From: Batillaria attramentaria
Taxonomy: Eukaryota; Mollusca; Gastropoda; Batillariidae
Assembly: GCA_018292915.2 (NCBI GenBank)
Contig: JACVVK020000032.1
Location: 2,587,001-2,651,000 of the forward strand
Reading direction: 5' to 3'
Length of the DNA: 64,000 bases
Position numbers and translations under genes: made by a program. Of the stretch, positions 23,069 through 34,732 are shown one piece after another (positions within the stretch are counted from its first letter, which is position 1; every line of letters starts with the position of its first letter). The notes under the pieces are model-generated. The model was not told the origin of the DNA. It made no database searches and worked only from the letters and a program-made list of their open reading frames with translations.

Positions 23069-23184
23069 TGTAGCTCTGTGCTGCAGTCGGACACAGTCCC
23101 CCCCCCCCCCCCCCGTACTATGCTGACAGTGTTGTGTTTGTTTTACTACTTAAAGCATCCGGGTATGAACACACCACGCCTTCA

Positions 23185-23365
23185 AAACAAAATAACAACG
23201 CCACCATCCTACCCCGTCCTTTCACCCGCACCTCATCAAGCAGATCGGGTCAATACCGACACCAGGTGCACGCGACACTCGGGTCTTGTGGGAATCGAAC
23301 CTGGGTCCATTGTCATTCAGGGTGTCCATCGCCTCAGGTGCACCAACATTCGACCCGGGTGGAGG
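23185..23365 (-). mobile_element. Candidate tRNA-headed SINE of another family
   Basis: Minus strand: GTTGGTGCACCTGAGGCGAT resembles a box A region, and CAGGTTCGATTCCCAC is an excellent box B about 50 bases later. GACCCGAGTG and TTGACCCGATCTG follow. It differs from SINE-A. A decayed true tRNA gene is less likely, because no consistent acceptor stem can be drawn. Confidence 0.4.
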
Positions 23366-24420
23366 TGACTAGCTGCATCAATATGTACCCGCCTCATTTC
23401 CTAGGTAACCCTTTAAAGGAGTTAAACTGTACAGCGATGGGGCCTCTCGCTATAGCGACTAGAGTGTATTTCGCTGGCAACACGGTCGATGGAATTTGCC
23501 TTGGGCGTCTTTAAAACATAGAACCACTAAAACGCTATGGTAACATTTACGCACCTTGGAAAACCTGGCATGGGTTTCCTTGACAAAAGAGCTGAGACGA
23601 AACAAAAGCAACCGTAGATAACCTAGACAACGAGCACAGACCAGGTGTTCTAAAACGACTTGGGAACTAGCACGTAATGAACTACCAACATATTTCACGA
23701 GAGGTAAACAAATTAGACAGGAACTACTGCCAGCAGTGTAAGAACTACCAATTGATTTTCCAGCTTCAATGCACGGCACTTTGGTTGGCAGTTCATTATT
23801 TGTAGCTTCTGGTTTCGAGGATTCCCTGAACCGTTGTGTCTGATCGTCAGCGACGGACGGACGGACTGATCAACTGGCGGACTGATCAACGAGTTGACTT
23901 CAGGAATTTTTCCAGAGGAAGACAAAACATGTTTGTTGAAATGTACTAGTTTAAGAACTGTAAGTACAATACCTCTACCACTCTCCCTCCCCCGCCTACA
24001 GCCACCCCACCCCCCCCCCCTCTTTCATATGTTCAAGCGTGATATGCACTTATTCTTGGTTCAGGTGATAATAATTTCCATATTGAAGCCTGACTAGTCA
24101 GAAAATACATTTACCCCCCCCCCCCCAAACAAAACAAAACAAAACAAAAAACAAAACAAAAAAAACAACACCCCCCCCCCCGAAAACAAAACAAACCCAA
24201 AAAAACAAACAAAACAAAACAAACAAACAAACAAACAAACAAAAACAACTTCGTCCACGACTTGAACCGTACACAATCAACGCCACCCTATCGGAAGAAA
24301 ACGCCCACCTTACCAACTCTGCCCCTCAGTATTGTCAGCCTCTCAACACTAGCAGCCGTCCAAACAGGTAATCACCAAACCTCCCGACACAGGGCTCTCC
24401 TATACAGACCTCTCCTCTCT
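23366..24420. other. Spacer with (AAAC)n-rich low-complexity block
   Basis: Contains C and (CAAAA)n/(CAAA)n runs at 24112-24247. No supported gene; the Phe/Gly-rich open frames on the minus strand come from this block. Confidence 0.5.
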
Positions 24421-24660
24421 TAAGAAACAGCCCATCCACGGGGCTAAAGAGGCTGACAATAAAGGCAAAATACCCCGAGCGACGCCCGCCGTAACACTGT
24501 TAGCCCCCGGGAGAGGCTTCTCCATTAGCGCAACACTACCTTCCTAGTCCTGCATTGTGAAGGGAGATTAGATTTGGCTTCCAGTCGTTCATGTCCTCGA
24601 CAGTGCGTGGCCGTTATTAGGTTCATTTACGTGCTTGCCAGCCGCCTTTTTGGCTCTTTT
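24421..24660. promoter_or_regulatory. Candidate cis-regulatory island
   Basis: About 240 bp of balanced, non-repetitive sequence between low-complexity blocks. It contains ACAATAAAGG, CATTAGCG, GGAGATTAGATTTGG and CGTTATTAGG, that is several ATTA-type homeodomain cores. The function is inferred only from composition and motif density. Confidence 0.2.
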
Positions 24661-24985
24661 TGAATGAAGACGGGATGAAAGAGGGGATAAGAAGTTTAAC
24701 GACGTCTTTTGTTTCTTGTGGCTTCTGGAGTAATTGGCTACATGTGTGTGTGTGTGTAGGAAGGAAGGGCAGGAAGGAACCTGCGGTAAGACGGAAAACT
24801 CGCCGTCAGCCTCTGGAATATTTTTTTTTCAGCCTCGCAAATTCAGTGGTTTAACACGCAAAGGCCATGCGCACGAAATGGAAAAAACAACAACAATAAC
24901 AACAACAAAAAAACCCCACTGGATGAGCAAGCAAAATGCTCGTGTTAACGGTCTTTGGCACATTACGTTTAAGACGACGGTCTAA

Positions 24986-25140
24986 TAATAATAATAATAA
25001 TATGGGTATTTAAGGGACACCCTCCATTCAGGCTCAATGCGCCTTACAATCAACACACACTCACTCACCCAGAAACGCACACAACATGCACACATTCAAC
25101 ATCCAATGTACACGTATATTACGTTAGCACAGCGAGCATT
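24986..25140 (-). mobile_element. L2-like tail relic ending in (ATT)n
   Basis: Minus strand: TTGTAAGGCGCATTGAGCC and a short linker, then (TTA)n (plus-strand ATAATAATAATAATAA at 24986-25001). The same order is seen at 59951-60040 and resembles the tail at 2000-2063. Confidence 0.45.
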
Positions 25141-25319
25141 AGAGATGGCAAGACCAAAAAGTCTTTGCCAGGTTCCGGAAGTTTTGCAGCTTCGCAATTG
25201 GTTTATACCGACCACGGCAATATGCAATAGCAAGAAAAACACACAATAAGCAACTAAATGCTCATATTAACGTCTTTGACATGTGTAACGTGAAAACAGA
25301 CGATCTACGTTATATTATT

Positions 25320-26081
25320 CAATAAAACGTACATTGAATTCGTTTGAATTCACCAATAGTGACTCTATTGGTGAATTCAAACGACATCTTGCCCAATACG
25401 ATGCCAGTATACCTCCATACTACTACCAAGGCGACCGTTCAGCTCAAGTAATTCACTGCAGGCTCCGATTAAATATCAGTAATCTCCAGCACGACCTTGT
25501 AACCAGACATCTTTCTAATGACGCAATTTGTAGTTGCGGCGCCTCCACAGAGACAGCCGAACACTTCCTGCTCCACTGTCCTCATTATTCTGATATACGT
25601 CGGATTACTATCTACACACTACCTCCTCAACATTCCGACATACATACGCTCCTTCACGGTAACTGTCGTCTGTCTGCTCAAGAAAACTGTACTATCTTCT
25701 TTAATGTTCAGGACTTTATAATTCGTACAACACGTTTTTAGGTGTTTAGGTTTTAGTTATGTTACTTTCTTGGCAGAGCCAGGTTTTAGTTATACGTTAC
25801 TTTCTTGGCAGAGCCTAGCGCAGCCCAGCGGAGTTTTTTTTTTTTTTTTAGTACACTTCGACATCCCCCCTTCTCTCTCACTCTCTCTCTCTCTCTCTCT
25901 CTCAGCTATAATTTACTTTAATTATCGCCATTACAATACCGTTAACATGCACTTGTTTGTTGACCCCTGAGCATTATTATAAGCCTAGCTTGTTCATGCT
26001 CAGAAATTGTTTATTTACTTTGGAAAAAAAAAAAAAAAACCGTATTGCAATAAACTTGTTTAAACCAATAAAACGTACATT
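25320..26081 (+). mobile_element. 5'-truncated LINE with 16 bp TSD and 5' foldback
   Basis: The perfect duplication CAATAAAACGTACATT (25320-25335 and 26066-26081) brackets about 730 bp. The open frame (to the stop at 25739-25741) encodes a LINE C-terminus: a run ending RLRLNISNLQHDLVTRHL, then CSCGASTETAEHFLLHCPHY, a C-C-H-C zinc-finger-like motif. At its 5' edge lies a perfect 20 bp inverted repeat (25340-25359 and 25365-25384) with a 5-base loop. The 3' part includes a (TC)n at 25873-25902, two near-identical TTACTTTCTTGGCAGAGCC phrases and a terminal stem-loop (GAGCAT...ATGCTC), ending GTTTAAAC. Reverse transcriptase is absent. Confidence 0.85.
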
Positions 26082-26324
26082 ACTCTAGCACGCCAGTAAC
26101 TGTTGATGCAACTGCGCATCGCGCATAATGTAGACATTCTTTGAAACTGTTTTTGTAACATACGCAACCAATGAACGCGCGTTCATTAACATGATGCAGA
26201 CAGCCTACCATGAAAAACAGTCTTTAAAAAAACAAAAAACCAAACAAAAATAACAAACAAACCGGCAACCTGTTTCGTACTGCGCTTAATGCAAGAATTA
26301 GTGACACGGACAATGGAACGTTGT

Positions 26325-26417
26325 TTGAGCGTTTCTTGATAAGTACGTCTTGTTAATGCTCGAACTGTTTTTATGTACTTTCTCCAGTGCAACAAAAATA
26401 AATCTGCCGTTTAAACC
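26325..26417 (+). mobile_element. LINE-C tail, solo copy with TSD
   Basis: TAAGTACGTCTTGTTAATGC, then TGTACTTTCTCCAGTGCAAC, AAAATAAATCTG and GTTTAAACC. It is flanked by ACAATGGAACGTTGT (26310-26324) and ACAATGGAAGGTTGT (26418-26432), 14 of 15 identical. At 93 bp it retains only the extreme 3' end of the LINE-C family. Confidence 0.8.
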
Positions 26418-26599
26418 ACAATGGAAGGTTGTGACATATATCAGGAATGATAATTCACCTACCAATAACACGACGCAAGCAAACTACATGTACCTCCACG
26501 TAAAAAGCCTGAAAAAAACAGCATTATTCAAAGACGACATGACCAACACAACACGCCTAAAATTAACCATAAAGATCTTCATACCTGAATGGCGGTGTG

Positions 26600-27630
26600 C
26601 TGGGTTCTCGTAGTTGTACACGCTACCTCTCTGTCTGGAAACTAATGATGTCCACCTGATCGTCTCACCTTACAAGCGCCGGTGTTACTACGTGTGTCTC
26701 TGGGAGCACGACACCACAAATTGACATGTAAGAAGACCCTGGTCTGGTTTTCTCTGAATCGATAGCGATTGCTGTCAACTTATCTCCCCTGAACAGCCAC
26801 AGCCCGCGCCTCTTGTTAAACTCTGACCACGGTCCAGATTAGCTCGGCGGACAGTGCTATATGATTCGCGTCGCGCTTTACTTTGTGTCAACAATGCGCC
26901 TTCGCACCAACCACGTGTTTGGCCCACTACCGGCGCGAGTTTGTCCCCCACCTGGGAGTGTGACGTAATGGTCAGCTTTCGGGTTTGACCAATCCGTTGC
27001 GCGCTGACATGTAACGCATGCCAAACACAGCCAAACATCGACAACGACACTGATAATACGATTGACCGAGGCTCAAGCTCTGCAGGCTTTCCTTCACACG
27101 CTGCGCAACTTGTGAACTACACAAGGACACTTTGTTGACACGTGTTTGATACTTCTGACAGTAGCTGATAATTGGCTGGGAACAAGAATGGGTGTGATTG
27201 AATTTCGACATCAGACCACACATCAAATCTTTGTTACAAACAAACTCCACCAAATCGCAATCCACAAAATCGCGTCAACCAAACACTGGTTCCGATTTTG
27301 TTGTACTCTGATCGACATTTGATCGAACGAATGTGGTGAACATGCTATTCTCGGCTGTTTAACGCAATCCTGATAAAGCAAAGATGATTCCCGTCCGCTG
27401 AAGGACGCGATAGGTCAGGTGCAATATGACTTACGCACTTCACAGTCACAAGGAGTTCTATCTCAGCCATAAGTGAACAAAAGAACCACCAAAACAATAA
27501 TATTACTGAACATCTTAAATATTGTATGTTCAGTAACATTGTTTGCCGTTACTGAATGACAGTAACAATTTTCAGCGATAGCAATGACCGGCACATTTTG
27601 AATGTTGTCTCAAAGAGAGAGAGAGAGAGC
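26600..27630. other. Unique intergenic sequence
   Basis: Contains a 15 bp hairpin at 27499-27540 (see findings) and a short (GA)n at 27614-27629. No coding exon could be supported. Confidence 0.45.
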
Positions 27631-27631
27631 G

Positions 27632-27808
27632 AGGGTGGGGTGGGTGTTTGGGGGGGGGGGGTGTTAACGTCCTTTTCCACCACATCCGGGTGATATCAAA
27701 GACGGGGCAACGATGAAAAAGCCAGCACAAATATTTGGCCCCAACCGGGATACGAACTCACGACCAGAGCATTAGAAGTCCAACGCTCTACCATTCGACC
27801 ACCCCGGC

Positions 27809-27811
<3 letters not shown>
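27632..27811 (-). mobile_element. SINE-A inside a (GA)n microsatellite
   Basis: Complete element with box A and box B, bordered on both sides by GA repeats (27614-27629 and 27812-27840). The TSD is hidden in the repeat. It contains a G run (27651-27661) in the tail region. Confidence 0.88.
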
Positions 27812-27842
<31 letters not shown>

Positions 27843-27879
27843 CGGCGTCTAACCGTGAGTGACACGGGAAAACAGTTTT

Positions 27880-28735
27880 TCCCATGCCTGTCACCCAGAA
27901 CACGAACACCAGCCACCAGCAACAAGAAGTAGGGCCGCGTGACAAAAAGCCTCCCGCCGCCAGATTTCACACGACGTCAGCTGACTTTCACTGAGTTTTT
28001 GTCGCCAGACCTTTCCTTGCCTCTCACCCCCCAAACCACTCACTACCCAACAAGAAAATCGGTAGAAACAATAACGCCTCCTACCGTAAGATGTCACAGG
28101 AAGGCAGTAGACTTTCCCGCAGGTTTTTGTTTGTTTGTTTGTTTGTTTTTGTGCCAGCTTTCCCCGTGTCTCTCACCCCAAAACCAGTCACTAACCAACA
28201 ACAAATCGGTAGAAACAAAAACGCCTCCCTGTGAACATTTTCACACCGTCGATTTTCCCGCTGTTTTTGTCGCCAGATTTTTTCAGGCCTCTCACGAAAA
28301 GCACTGATACCAGTCACCAACCAACGAGAAAATCGAAAGCAACATAAAACCTACCACCAACAGATTTCATAGGAAGATGGTCGACTTTCCAGCAGTTTTT
28401 GTCGCCAGATTTGCCCATGCCTCTCATCCCAAAAAACCAGCCACCAACTACCAAGACAATCGGTAGAAACAACAACTGTTCCCTCCGTCAAATTTCAGGG
28501 GAGCCGGGGTGGTCGAATGGTAGAGCGTTGGACTTCTAATGCTCGGGTCGTGAGTTCGATCCCGGCTGGGGCCAAATATTTGTGCTGGCTTTTTCATCGT
28601 TGCCCCGTCTTTGATATCACCCTATGTGGTGGAAAAGGACGTTAAACCCCCTAACACCCACCCACCCACCCTCCGTCAAATTTCACACGAAGACAGTCGA
28701 CGACCTTCCGGCAGTTTTTGTTGTCGTGTTTGTAC
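27880..28735. repeat. ~130 bp tandem repeat array, five units
   Basis: Anchors GTTTTTGTCGCCAGA or variants lie at 27994, 28122, 28263, 28394 and 28712. After removing the inserted SINE the spacing is 128-141 bp. Units share CTCACCCCAAAACCA, AATCGGTAGAAACAA, AACGCCTCC and a TTTCACA...GTCGACTTTCC section. The second unit is enlarged by (TTTG)n. Confidence 0.85.
28498..28669 (+). mobile_element. SINE-A, full length, 17 bp TSD
   Basis: The perfect duplication CCCTCCGTCAAATTTCA lies at 28481-28497 and 28670-28686. Both pol III boxes are intact (box B here is GTTCGATCCC). It interrupts the fourth-to-fifth unit of the ~130 bp array. Confidence 0.94.
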
Positions 28736-28739
28736 GTCA

Positions 28740-30089
28740 CCTACACACATTCACGGTCCCCCAGACCACGGACTTTCACGCATAAATATCAAGTGTGCAC
28801 GCTAAAAGCTAAAAATCCCACGTTTCGAAGAAGAGTAGGCTGCGGCCGGTGGCGTGGTAAACAGAAACACTTTCGTCCGCATCAGAGTGAATAACACATA
28901 ATGAAGGTTTACACATAAAGTGGCGCTTAACGGCAACAGGCTTTCAATGCTTCGTCCTCCAGCCTTGCGGCGCCATGAGCATTTCACTAAAGATGGCTAT
29001 GTGCGCCGAGGAGAAGTCTACCATACCATGCCATACCTCTCTCCCCTCCAAGAGAAACAGCCGCGTTAAGAAGACACTACAAAAGCCAACACAGTCCACA
29101 CTAGCAAGTCAGTCAACTTACTGTTTCCTCTCCCCCTCTCTCACTGGACACGAGACTGGAGAATATTTTTATTGCAAACAAACGGTCTTCGCGCCAAACA
29201 CACTTGGCCGTCATCTCGACATGTCACCTAAGTTTTTGCACCGCTGGCGTGCGAGAGGAAAGGACCCCGGATGGGACGTGTGAGTTTTCGCGTGTTCGTG
29301 CACAGCAAACGACTTTGTTAAACATCGAACACTACTTAAAGTCGGCACAACAAACCACTCGACGGTGTCGCCACTCGGGCAGTGGGAGCTAGGGAGCACT
29401 AAGGGCTGAGAGGTTTGGTTATATTTGAGTTGCCAGAGGCCCTTCACAGAGTGAAAAGGATCCAAGGTTCCAAGTCCAAACCCAAATCATGACAGGTCGT
29501 TTTGACAGGAACTTGCAGTTTTTCGTACTAATCATTTTGCTGTTGTTTTTATATTTTGTTTATTTTTTTCTTCTTTTGTTTTTGTATTCTCCCTCTTGTG
29601 TCTTCCACCCTTAGGTTTTGCAATTGAGACTTCGAGGCGACAAAGATAACGTATGCAAGACAGTCGTTCAGTCCTTCACTCAAGGTCCCCCTCCTCCCCC
29701 CCCCTTTCCAAAAAGAATAAAAAAATTCAGACTTGGCGGCGACAAAGATAACGCATTGCAATTTCGCGTACGCAATGTTCACTGACTTGCGTCATTTCAA
29801 CAAAAAGACAACGTATACCATATTGCTGTTACCCTAAGCAAGGCTGGGTAACGTAAGTGAGGAAAGTGTTTTAATCGCAAAAGGATCAACAAATTAAGCT
29901 GATCACTCGTTGGGCGAGTTGTTAGAGAGGTATGGAGGTGATGCACTAGGGAAAAAAACTGTGTTCTTTAGCTTCTGTCGAGAAAGTATTTCTGTTTGAG
30001 CAAGTTCTGTTGATGCGCATAATCAGATCACCATACACATTTCTTTTTGAGAGAGAGAGAGAGAGAGAGGGAGATAAAGAGAGGGGGAT
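28740..30089. other. Unique spacer with a short local duplication
   Basis: The phrase GGCGACAAAGATAACG occurs twice about 100 bp apart (around 29635 and 29735), each preceded by AGACTT. A (GA)n lies at 30049-30065. No supported gene. Confidence 0.45.
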
Positions 30090-30283
30090 AGGGTGGGTGG
30101 GCGGGTGGGTGGGTGTTAGGGAGTTTAACGTCCTTTTTCCACCACATATGAGTGATATCAAAGACGGGGCAGCGAGAAAGGTCAGCACAAACTTTTGGCC
30201 CCAGCCGGGATTCGAACTCATGATCCGAGCATTGAAAGTCCAACGCTCCACCACTCGGCTATATACTGTACTATACTATCCCG

Positions 30284-30285
<2 letters not shown>
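30090..30285 (-). mobile_element. SINE-A with insertion in box A region
   Basis: Minus-strand copy flanked by GA repeats. About 15 extra bases (ATACTGTACTATACT) break the tRNA head near box A, so this copy is probably transcriptionally dead. The tail is an expanded (CCCA/CCCG)n. Confidence 0.85.
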
Positions 30286-30320
<35 letters not shown>

Positions 30321-30863
30321 TCGAGCTTCTGCCGTGAAACCTGTCAAGGGAACTAAGCCCGTCAAGTGCAGCCAACGTAGGCAACTTCCATCACCGCATG
30401 AAGACCCGCGCGGGAGATACCACGTGTCGTCAAATCGTAAACAACCAACGGGATTAACTAGCGGTGATTAGATTAGCGAATTAACCAGCCCTTGGGTTGA
30501 CACTATCAGGCACCATCTTGTTCCTAATGCACTTGGAGATGTTGTTTATACCATTTTCTTGTCAGCCTGCCATTTTTGTTGATGTTAGTCTGTTAGCGCT
30601 GTTACGAAATACCGGTGGAACGGTACCAGCGTACAGCAGGTGAGGTGTGATAGGAAAGGACTTCACTTCAGCGAAGTTTACTCAGAACTTAATTCTGTCG
30701 GCGCGACCTAAAAGATATTTATAGAAATACTGCACTGAACTGAAATTCCTCGTATGCCTTTGGTTCCGTCAGTTTTGTGCACTGAGGCGGCGGAAAGGTC
30801 CTAGAGTTGCATCCCTTGTCCAAATATGACGTTGGGTCTTCCATTGACTGGATCTAACTTGGC

Positions 30864-31045
30864 GTGAGAGGTGGTCTAACATGCAGCGCGACGGACTTCT
30901 CCGCTGCGCTACTGAACGGCCGTCACAGGTGTCACGGCGATGAAGCGTGGGTTCGAGCCCAGGCCGAGCGTGTGATATGTGATACCGGCTTTTCATGGCT
31001 ACCGGGCTGCTCATCGGGGATTTCTCTCCAGGTTATCCGACTTTC
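30864..31045 (+). mobile_element. SINE-D candidate: tRNA head plus CCGG domain
   Basis: GAGGTGGTCTAACATGC (box A-like) and GTGGGTTCGAGCCCAGG (perfect box B core), followed at 31020-31045 by TTCTCTCCAGGTTATCCGAC. That matches the TTCTCTCCGGGTACTCCGGC domain found in the copy at 58532-58706. The head belongs to a different tRNA type from SINE-A. Confidence 0.55.
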
Positions 31046-31185
31046 AAGGGACAATAAAATAGCGAAAAGGCCCGCTACATGGAAAGTTTTTGGGAAAGAT
31101 TTTTTTTCCAGATTTTTCGAAAGCAATTCACTTTATCTATATTTTGTTATGTGCCTCAATATGATTACGCACTTTCCCCCGATTG

Positions 31186-31318
31186 TTTGGTTCAAAGCGC
31201 CGCAGACCGAAACCCATCGTGCACGCCTGCGTGAATCACGCGTTTTCACTCTTACTCTCATCAACGCGTTGCAGTCACTTGGTACGTAGGGTCAGCTCAG
31301 CTGTGCATTGTAATTTGT
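31186..31318 (-). repeat. Repeat E copy
   Basis: Collinear with 59990-60160 in CAAAGCGCCGC, GTGAATCACGCG and GGGTCAGCTCAGCT. It is diverged and lacks the (TTA)n tail. Confidence 0.5.
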
Positions 31319-31673
31319 ATACACACGCTATCACACACTTCTAAACACAAACCTAAGCACGAGCAAAACATCGGCATGAACCAACATGGAAGTCGGCCGT
31401 TAACTACAGCTAAGGATCTTCTTTTCTGCTCCGTGTCGCAATGGAGATTTTCTGTGTATGTTTTACATCTGCGATAATCTGTAAATTGTCTGATAGTAAC
31501 TGCGCGTCCCACGGTCCCCCGTTATCGGCGCGATCCACGCGGTAAGCCATGCGCGCACGTGCAGATAACTACCGGTGCACTCGACCGGAAACCCGCAGCA
31601 CATCAGGGGGGCCCAGGGTCAAAGGTAAAGAGGTTACCGAGTGAGGGACACTTGCTAGTGATCGAACAAGAGT

Positions 31674-31846
31674 GGGGTGGGTGTTTCGGGAGTAAAAAGT
31701 CCTTTTTTTCCCACCACGTATGGGTGATATCGAAGACGGGGCAATGACAAAAAAAGGCCAGCACAAATATTTGACCCCAGCCGGGACTGGAACCCACGGC
31801 CCGAGCAGTGAAAGTCCAACGCTCTACCATTGGGCTACACAGGCTA
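31674..31846 (-). mobile_element. SINE-A, diverged copy
   Basis: Body and 3' end are well preserved (TGATATCGAAGACGGGGC in reverse sense), but box B is altered (GGACTGGAACCC on the plus strand) and the 5' end reads AGCCTGTGTAGCCC. It abuts the SL-B element that follows. Confidence 0.8.
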
Positions 31847-31947
31847 AGAACGAACGAACGGACGAACGAACGAAACTTTATTTTACAAGGATAAAAGATT
31901 AGGACTGGTGCGCAGACCTTTTTAGATCTTGTCCTTGTTAAACCACA
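31847..31947 (-). mobile_element. SL-B element with (TTCG)n tail
   Basis: Minus strand: TTAACAAGGACAAGATC, loop, AATCTTTTATCCTTGT, AAAATAAAG, then TTTCGTTCGTTCGTCC. It has the same stem as the 22.3 kb copy but a tetranucleotide tail instead of (TC)n. Confidence 0.65.
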
Positions 31948-32208
31948 AATACTAAACTTGGAAAAAGAAGGAAAAAGAAGAAGAAGAAAATAAATACAGT
32001 GGTAAAAAGTAATTCATTGGTACGGTCAGTGACGAGATATGAACACTGAAACAACTCATTAACAACCTTGATTTTTCTTATTGTTGTTGCTGTTTTTGCT
32101 GGTGGTGATAGTGACGTTGCTGCAGTTACTGCCACAAACCAGCAACAGTTACATATGTGAAGTGCTTTTTGTGTGCACACTTTTCGCCAAATGCCGATCT
32201 CAAAGGAA

Positions 32209-32336
32209 TGGGTGGGTGGGTGTTTGTGAGTTTAACATTCTTTTTCACCACGTAAGGGTGATATCAAAGACGGGACAACGAGAAAAAAAAAAAGGCCAGC
32301 ACAAATATTTGGCCCTAGCCGGGATTCGAACTCCGA
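32209..32336 (-). mobile_element. SINE-A, 5' truncated, with TSD
   Basis: Lacks box A and the left half of the tRNA head; box B, body and (CCCA)n tail remain. It is flanked by GATCTCAAAGGAA (32196-32208) and GATCCCAAAGGAA (32337-32349), 12 of 13 identical, so the truncation arose at insertion. Confidence 0.88.
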
Positions 32337-32877
32337 GATCCCAAAGGAAGTGACAATAGACAGTGTACTGTTTCTGTTGCTGACTGTTGCAGTTAGCTTC
32401 ACGTCAGAACCAGCAGGAAATTCTCAGCGTTACATCCTAACTAACTTTCCGTTTCAGTTCGCGAACTGTCAGACTCCCCTTTCCCTCACTTTTTGTTTGA
32501 AATTGGTAATATGCAATTTCCTGTCAGGCGTAAACCTCCTGCAAAGCTGCTGTTATAGCCTGTTAATGTATTGATAGGAAAGTTTTCTTCCAAGAACAGC
32601 AAGATTTTTTTTCCAGTGCATTTTTGTGAATTTCCCCAGAATTATTGGGGAGGCCGACGACTGACGAAGAAGGAAGGGAGGGGGTGGGGACGGAGAGGAG
32701 GGAGGGACGGAGGGAGGGAGGGAGTATGCACAGCCCTACACAGACAAAAATAAACTTGGAAAGACACATCATGTCGTATGGAATTTACATAAGCGATTTT
32801 TGCCAAACTGCTTCACACTAAGCTCCGCGACCAGAACCAAACGCGTTCTCATGAAATGTTCATCCATCCAAGCACAG

Positions 32878-32990
32878 AAAGAAAAAAAATCCTATGCTCA
32901 AAATGGAACTCGAACCTTCGGCCTAGCCCACTGGCGGTAGGAGGTGGTACATGTGCCACTACTTCTCCGGCCGTTCCAAAGATAGTTTTG
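32878..32990 (-). mobile_element. Possible tRNA-like SINE relic
   Basis: Minus strand: GGCCGAAGGTTCGAGTTCC is a good box B, preceded by GGAGAAGTAGTGGCACATG, a weak box A. An A-rich stretch borders one side. No body could be matched to another copy. Confidence 0.3.
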
Positions 32991-34732
32991 TGTGGAGTGT
33001 GCCAGTCAGGCAGTACACACGATCTTTTGGGGGAGAAAAGGTAATGCGTAAATATTAGTTCGCGCATCAGTGGGCCCTCCCAACCCAAGCAGAAACATGG
33101 GAGTGATGTGGTTTGGGGGAGGGGAGGGTGTGGGGGGGGGGGCTGACTCGGTCTTGCCAGCCAACAGATGGCGTTGTGGCAAAACGTGTGCTTCTTTTAC
33201 TCATCTGTAGAATGTGCCAACGTTAAGACAATAGCAACATTGACAGTAGCAGCAGCAGCAACAACAGCACCAAAACACGCAAGCACATCAAATAAAAACA
33301 TAAACAAATGTACGCTTAAAACAACATGATCGAATGTGTTGAATACATAATACCGAACAGTATCAATGCATGAGGCATGTACAAGCTCATAGCACCTGGC
33401 GGTATTTTGCAACATAACACATGTATTCCCTTCTCCTATTCTTCCATTGTCATCTGCGCGTTTCCAGGTATTGTAAACTGCTTTTGTGCAGATCCTGGAA
33501 TGGTATTTGCTCATCGAATTCGGTTTGCTGTGCTAACCTCCCTCCCTCCTCCCCCCACACCACACCCCCCTCCCCTGCACACAACCTCCACCAATCGACG
33601 GAAAGAGGACTATTGTTTTTAGATGTGTTTGTGTCTGCAGACACGTCAGGCTATGGCACTTTCACAGCAGAAAGGATCCTTGCCCTCCCCTCCCCCCCCC
33701 CCCTCATTTTTTTCTTGGAGGTGGGTGGTTGTCCTTGTTTGGGTTGTTTTTTTTTTTCCACATTTTTGGGGGGTGCATTTGGAAACAAAAATAAGCAGCT
33801 GCCAATGTACAAGTACATAATTATATAATTATGTGCATCAGAATACACGTACCGGGGCTCGTACAATGAGCTGCTGAGCTCCAAGAAGCTTTTTCTCTCC
33901 ATCCCTACGCAACCGATATGAAAAATTAATTACTATTGATCGCCCCACCTACTGTCTGTTACGATTTTCGTCTCAACAAAAACATGAGCTGCCGTCTCTT
34001 TCCGGCGGAAAATGAAGCTCTGCCGACGCGCTGACCGCAATTTTCACGTTCCGATATTTGGATTCACCCTTAAATCGACGCCGGCCGAGAGCTCATTTGC
34101 AAAGATAAACACGGAGATTACACATGGATGTCAGAGTGACTAGTAACAGTCAAGAGGGTCCATCGATCTCTGACTGCCTCAATCTGACACGTTCCGTAAT
34201 TTTAATGCTCGCCTGCCAGCCAATCAAGTGGCGGCTATTTCACGCGCCCGAAGCTTGTCTAGACCGCGGCTAAACATGAGTGAAAGTGTCAAGTGTGCGG
34301 CGGTGTCGTGTGAGATCTTAGCCGTTTAAACATGAAGTTATGATCATATCGCACTAGTAGGGTAGGGCCGAGCAGGAAAGGAAGGGAAGGGGGGGGGGGG
34401 GGTCAATTTAGCTGTCTGCTCCGTGAGTTATTAGGATCTTTATCGGGCTAGGGTGATGCGACTCATGCGGGAGAGTGTATGCTGTGATGCAACTGATAAA
34501 CACACGGATAGAAATGGAAAGCTAATCAACAGGGCGGTGGTCCAATCCGACCGTCGGGCCTGCTATCATGTGTATTCGTTGCAGTTTTACGTGCAGCCTA
34601 ACTCTCTTCCCCACCCCCTCCGCCCCTCCTCTACTGGCCTCACTCTCTCTCAGTGTCGTAGCTTAGCAACAGACGGGGTTCAAATTCCATGCCACTTCCG
34701 GGCAGCAGTCATACACAACTGATAATTCGCAC

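Noticed and set aside
34625..34730. tRNA-like boxes (GTAGCTTAGCAAC, GGGGTTCAAATTCC)
   Set aside because: Both boxes are weak, there is no second copy in the window and no body or tail; chance similarity is likely.
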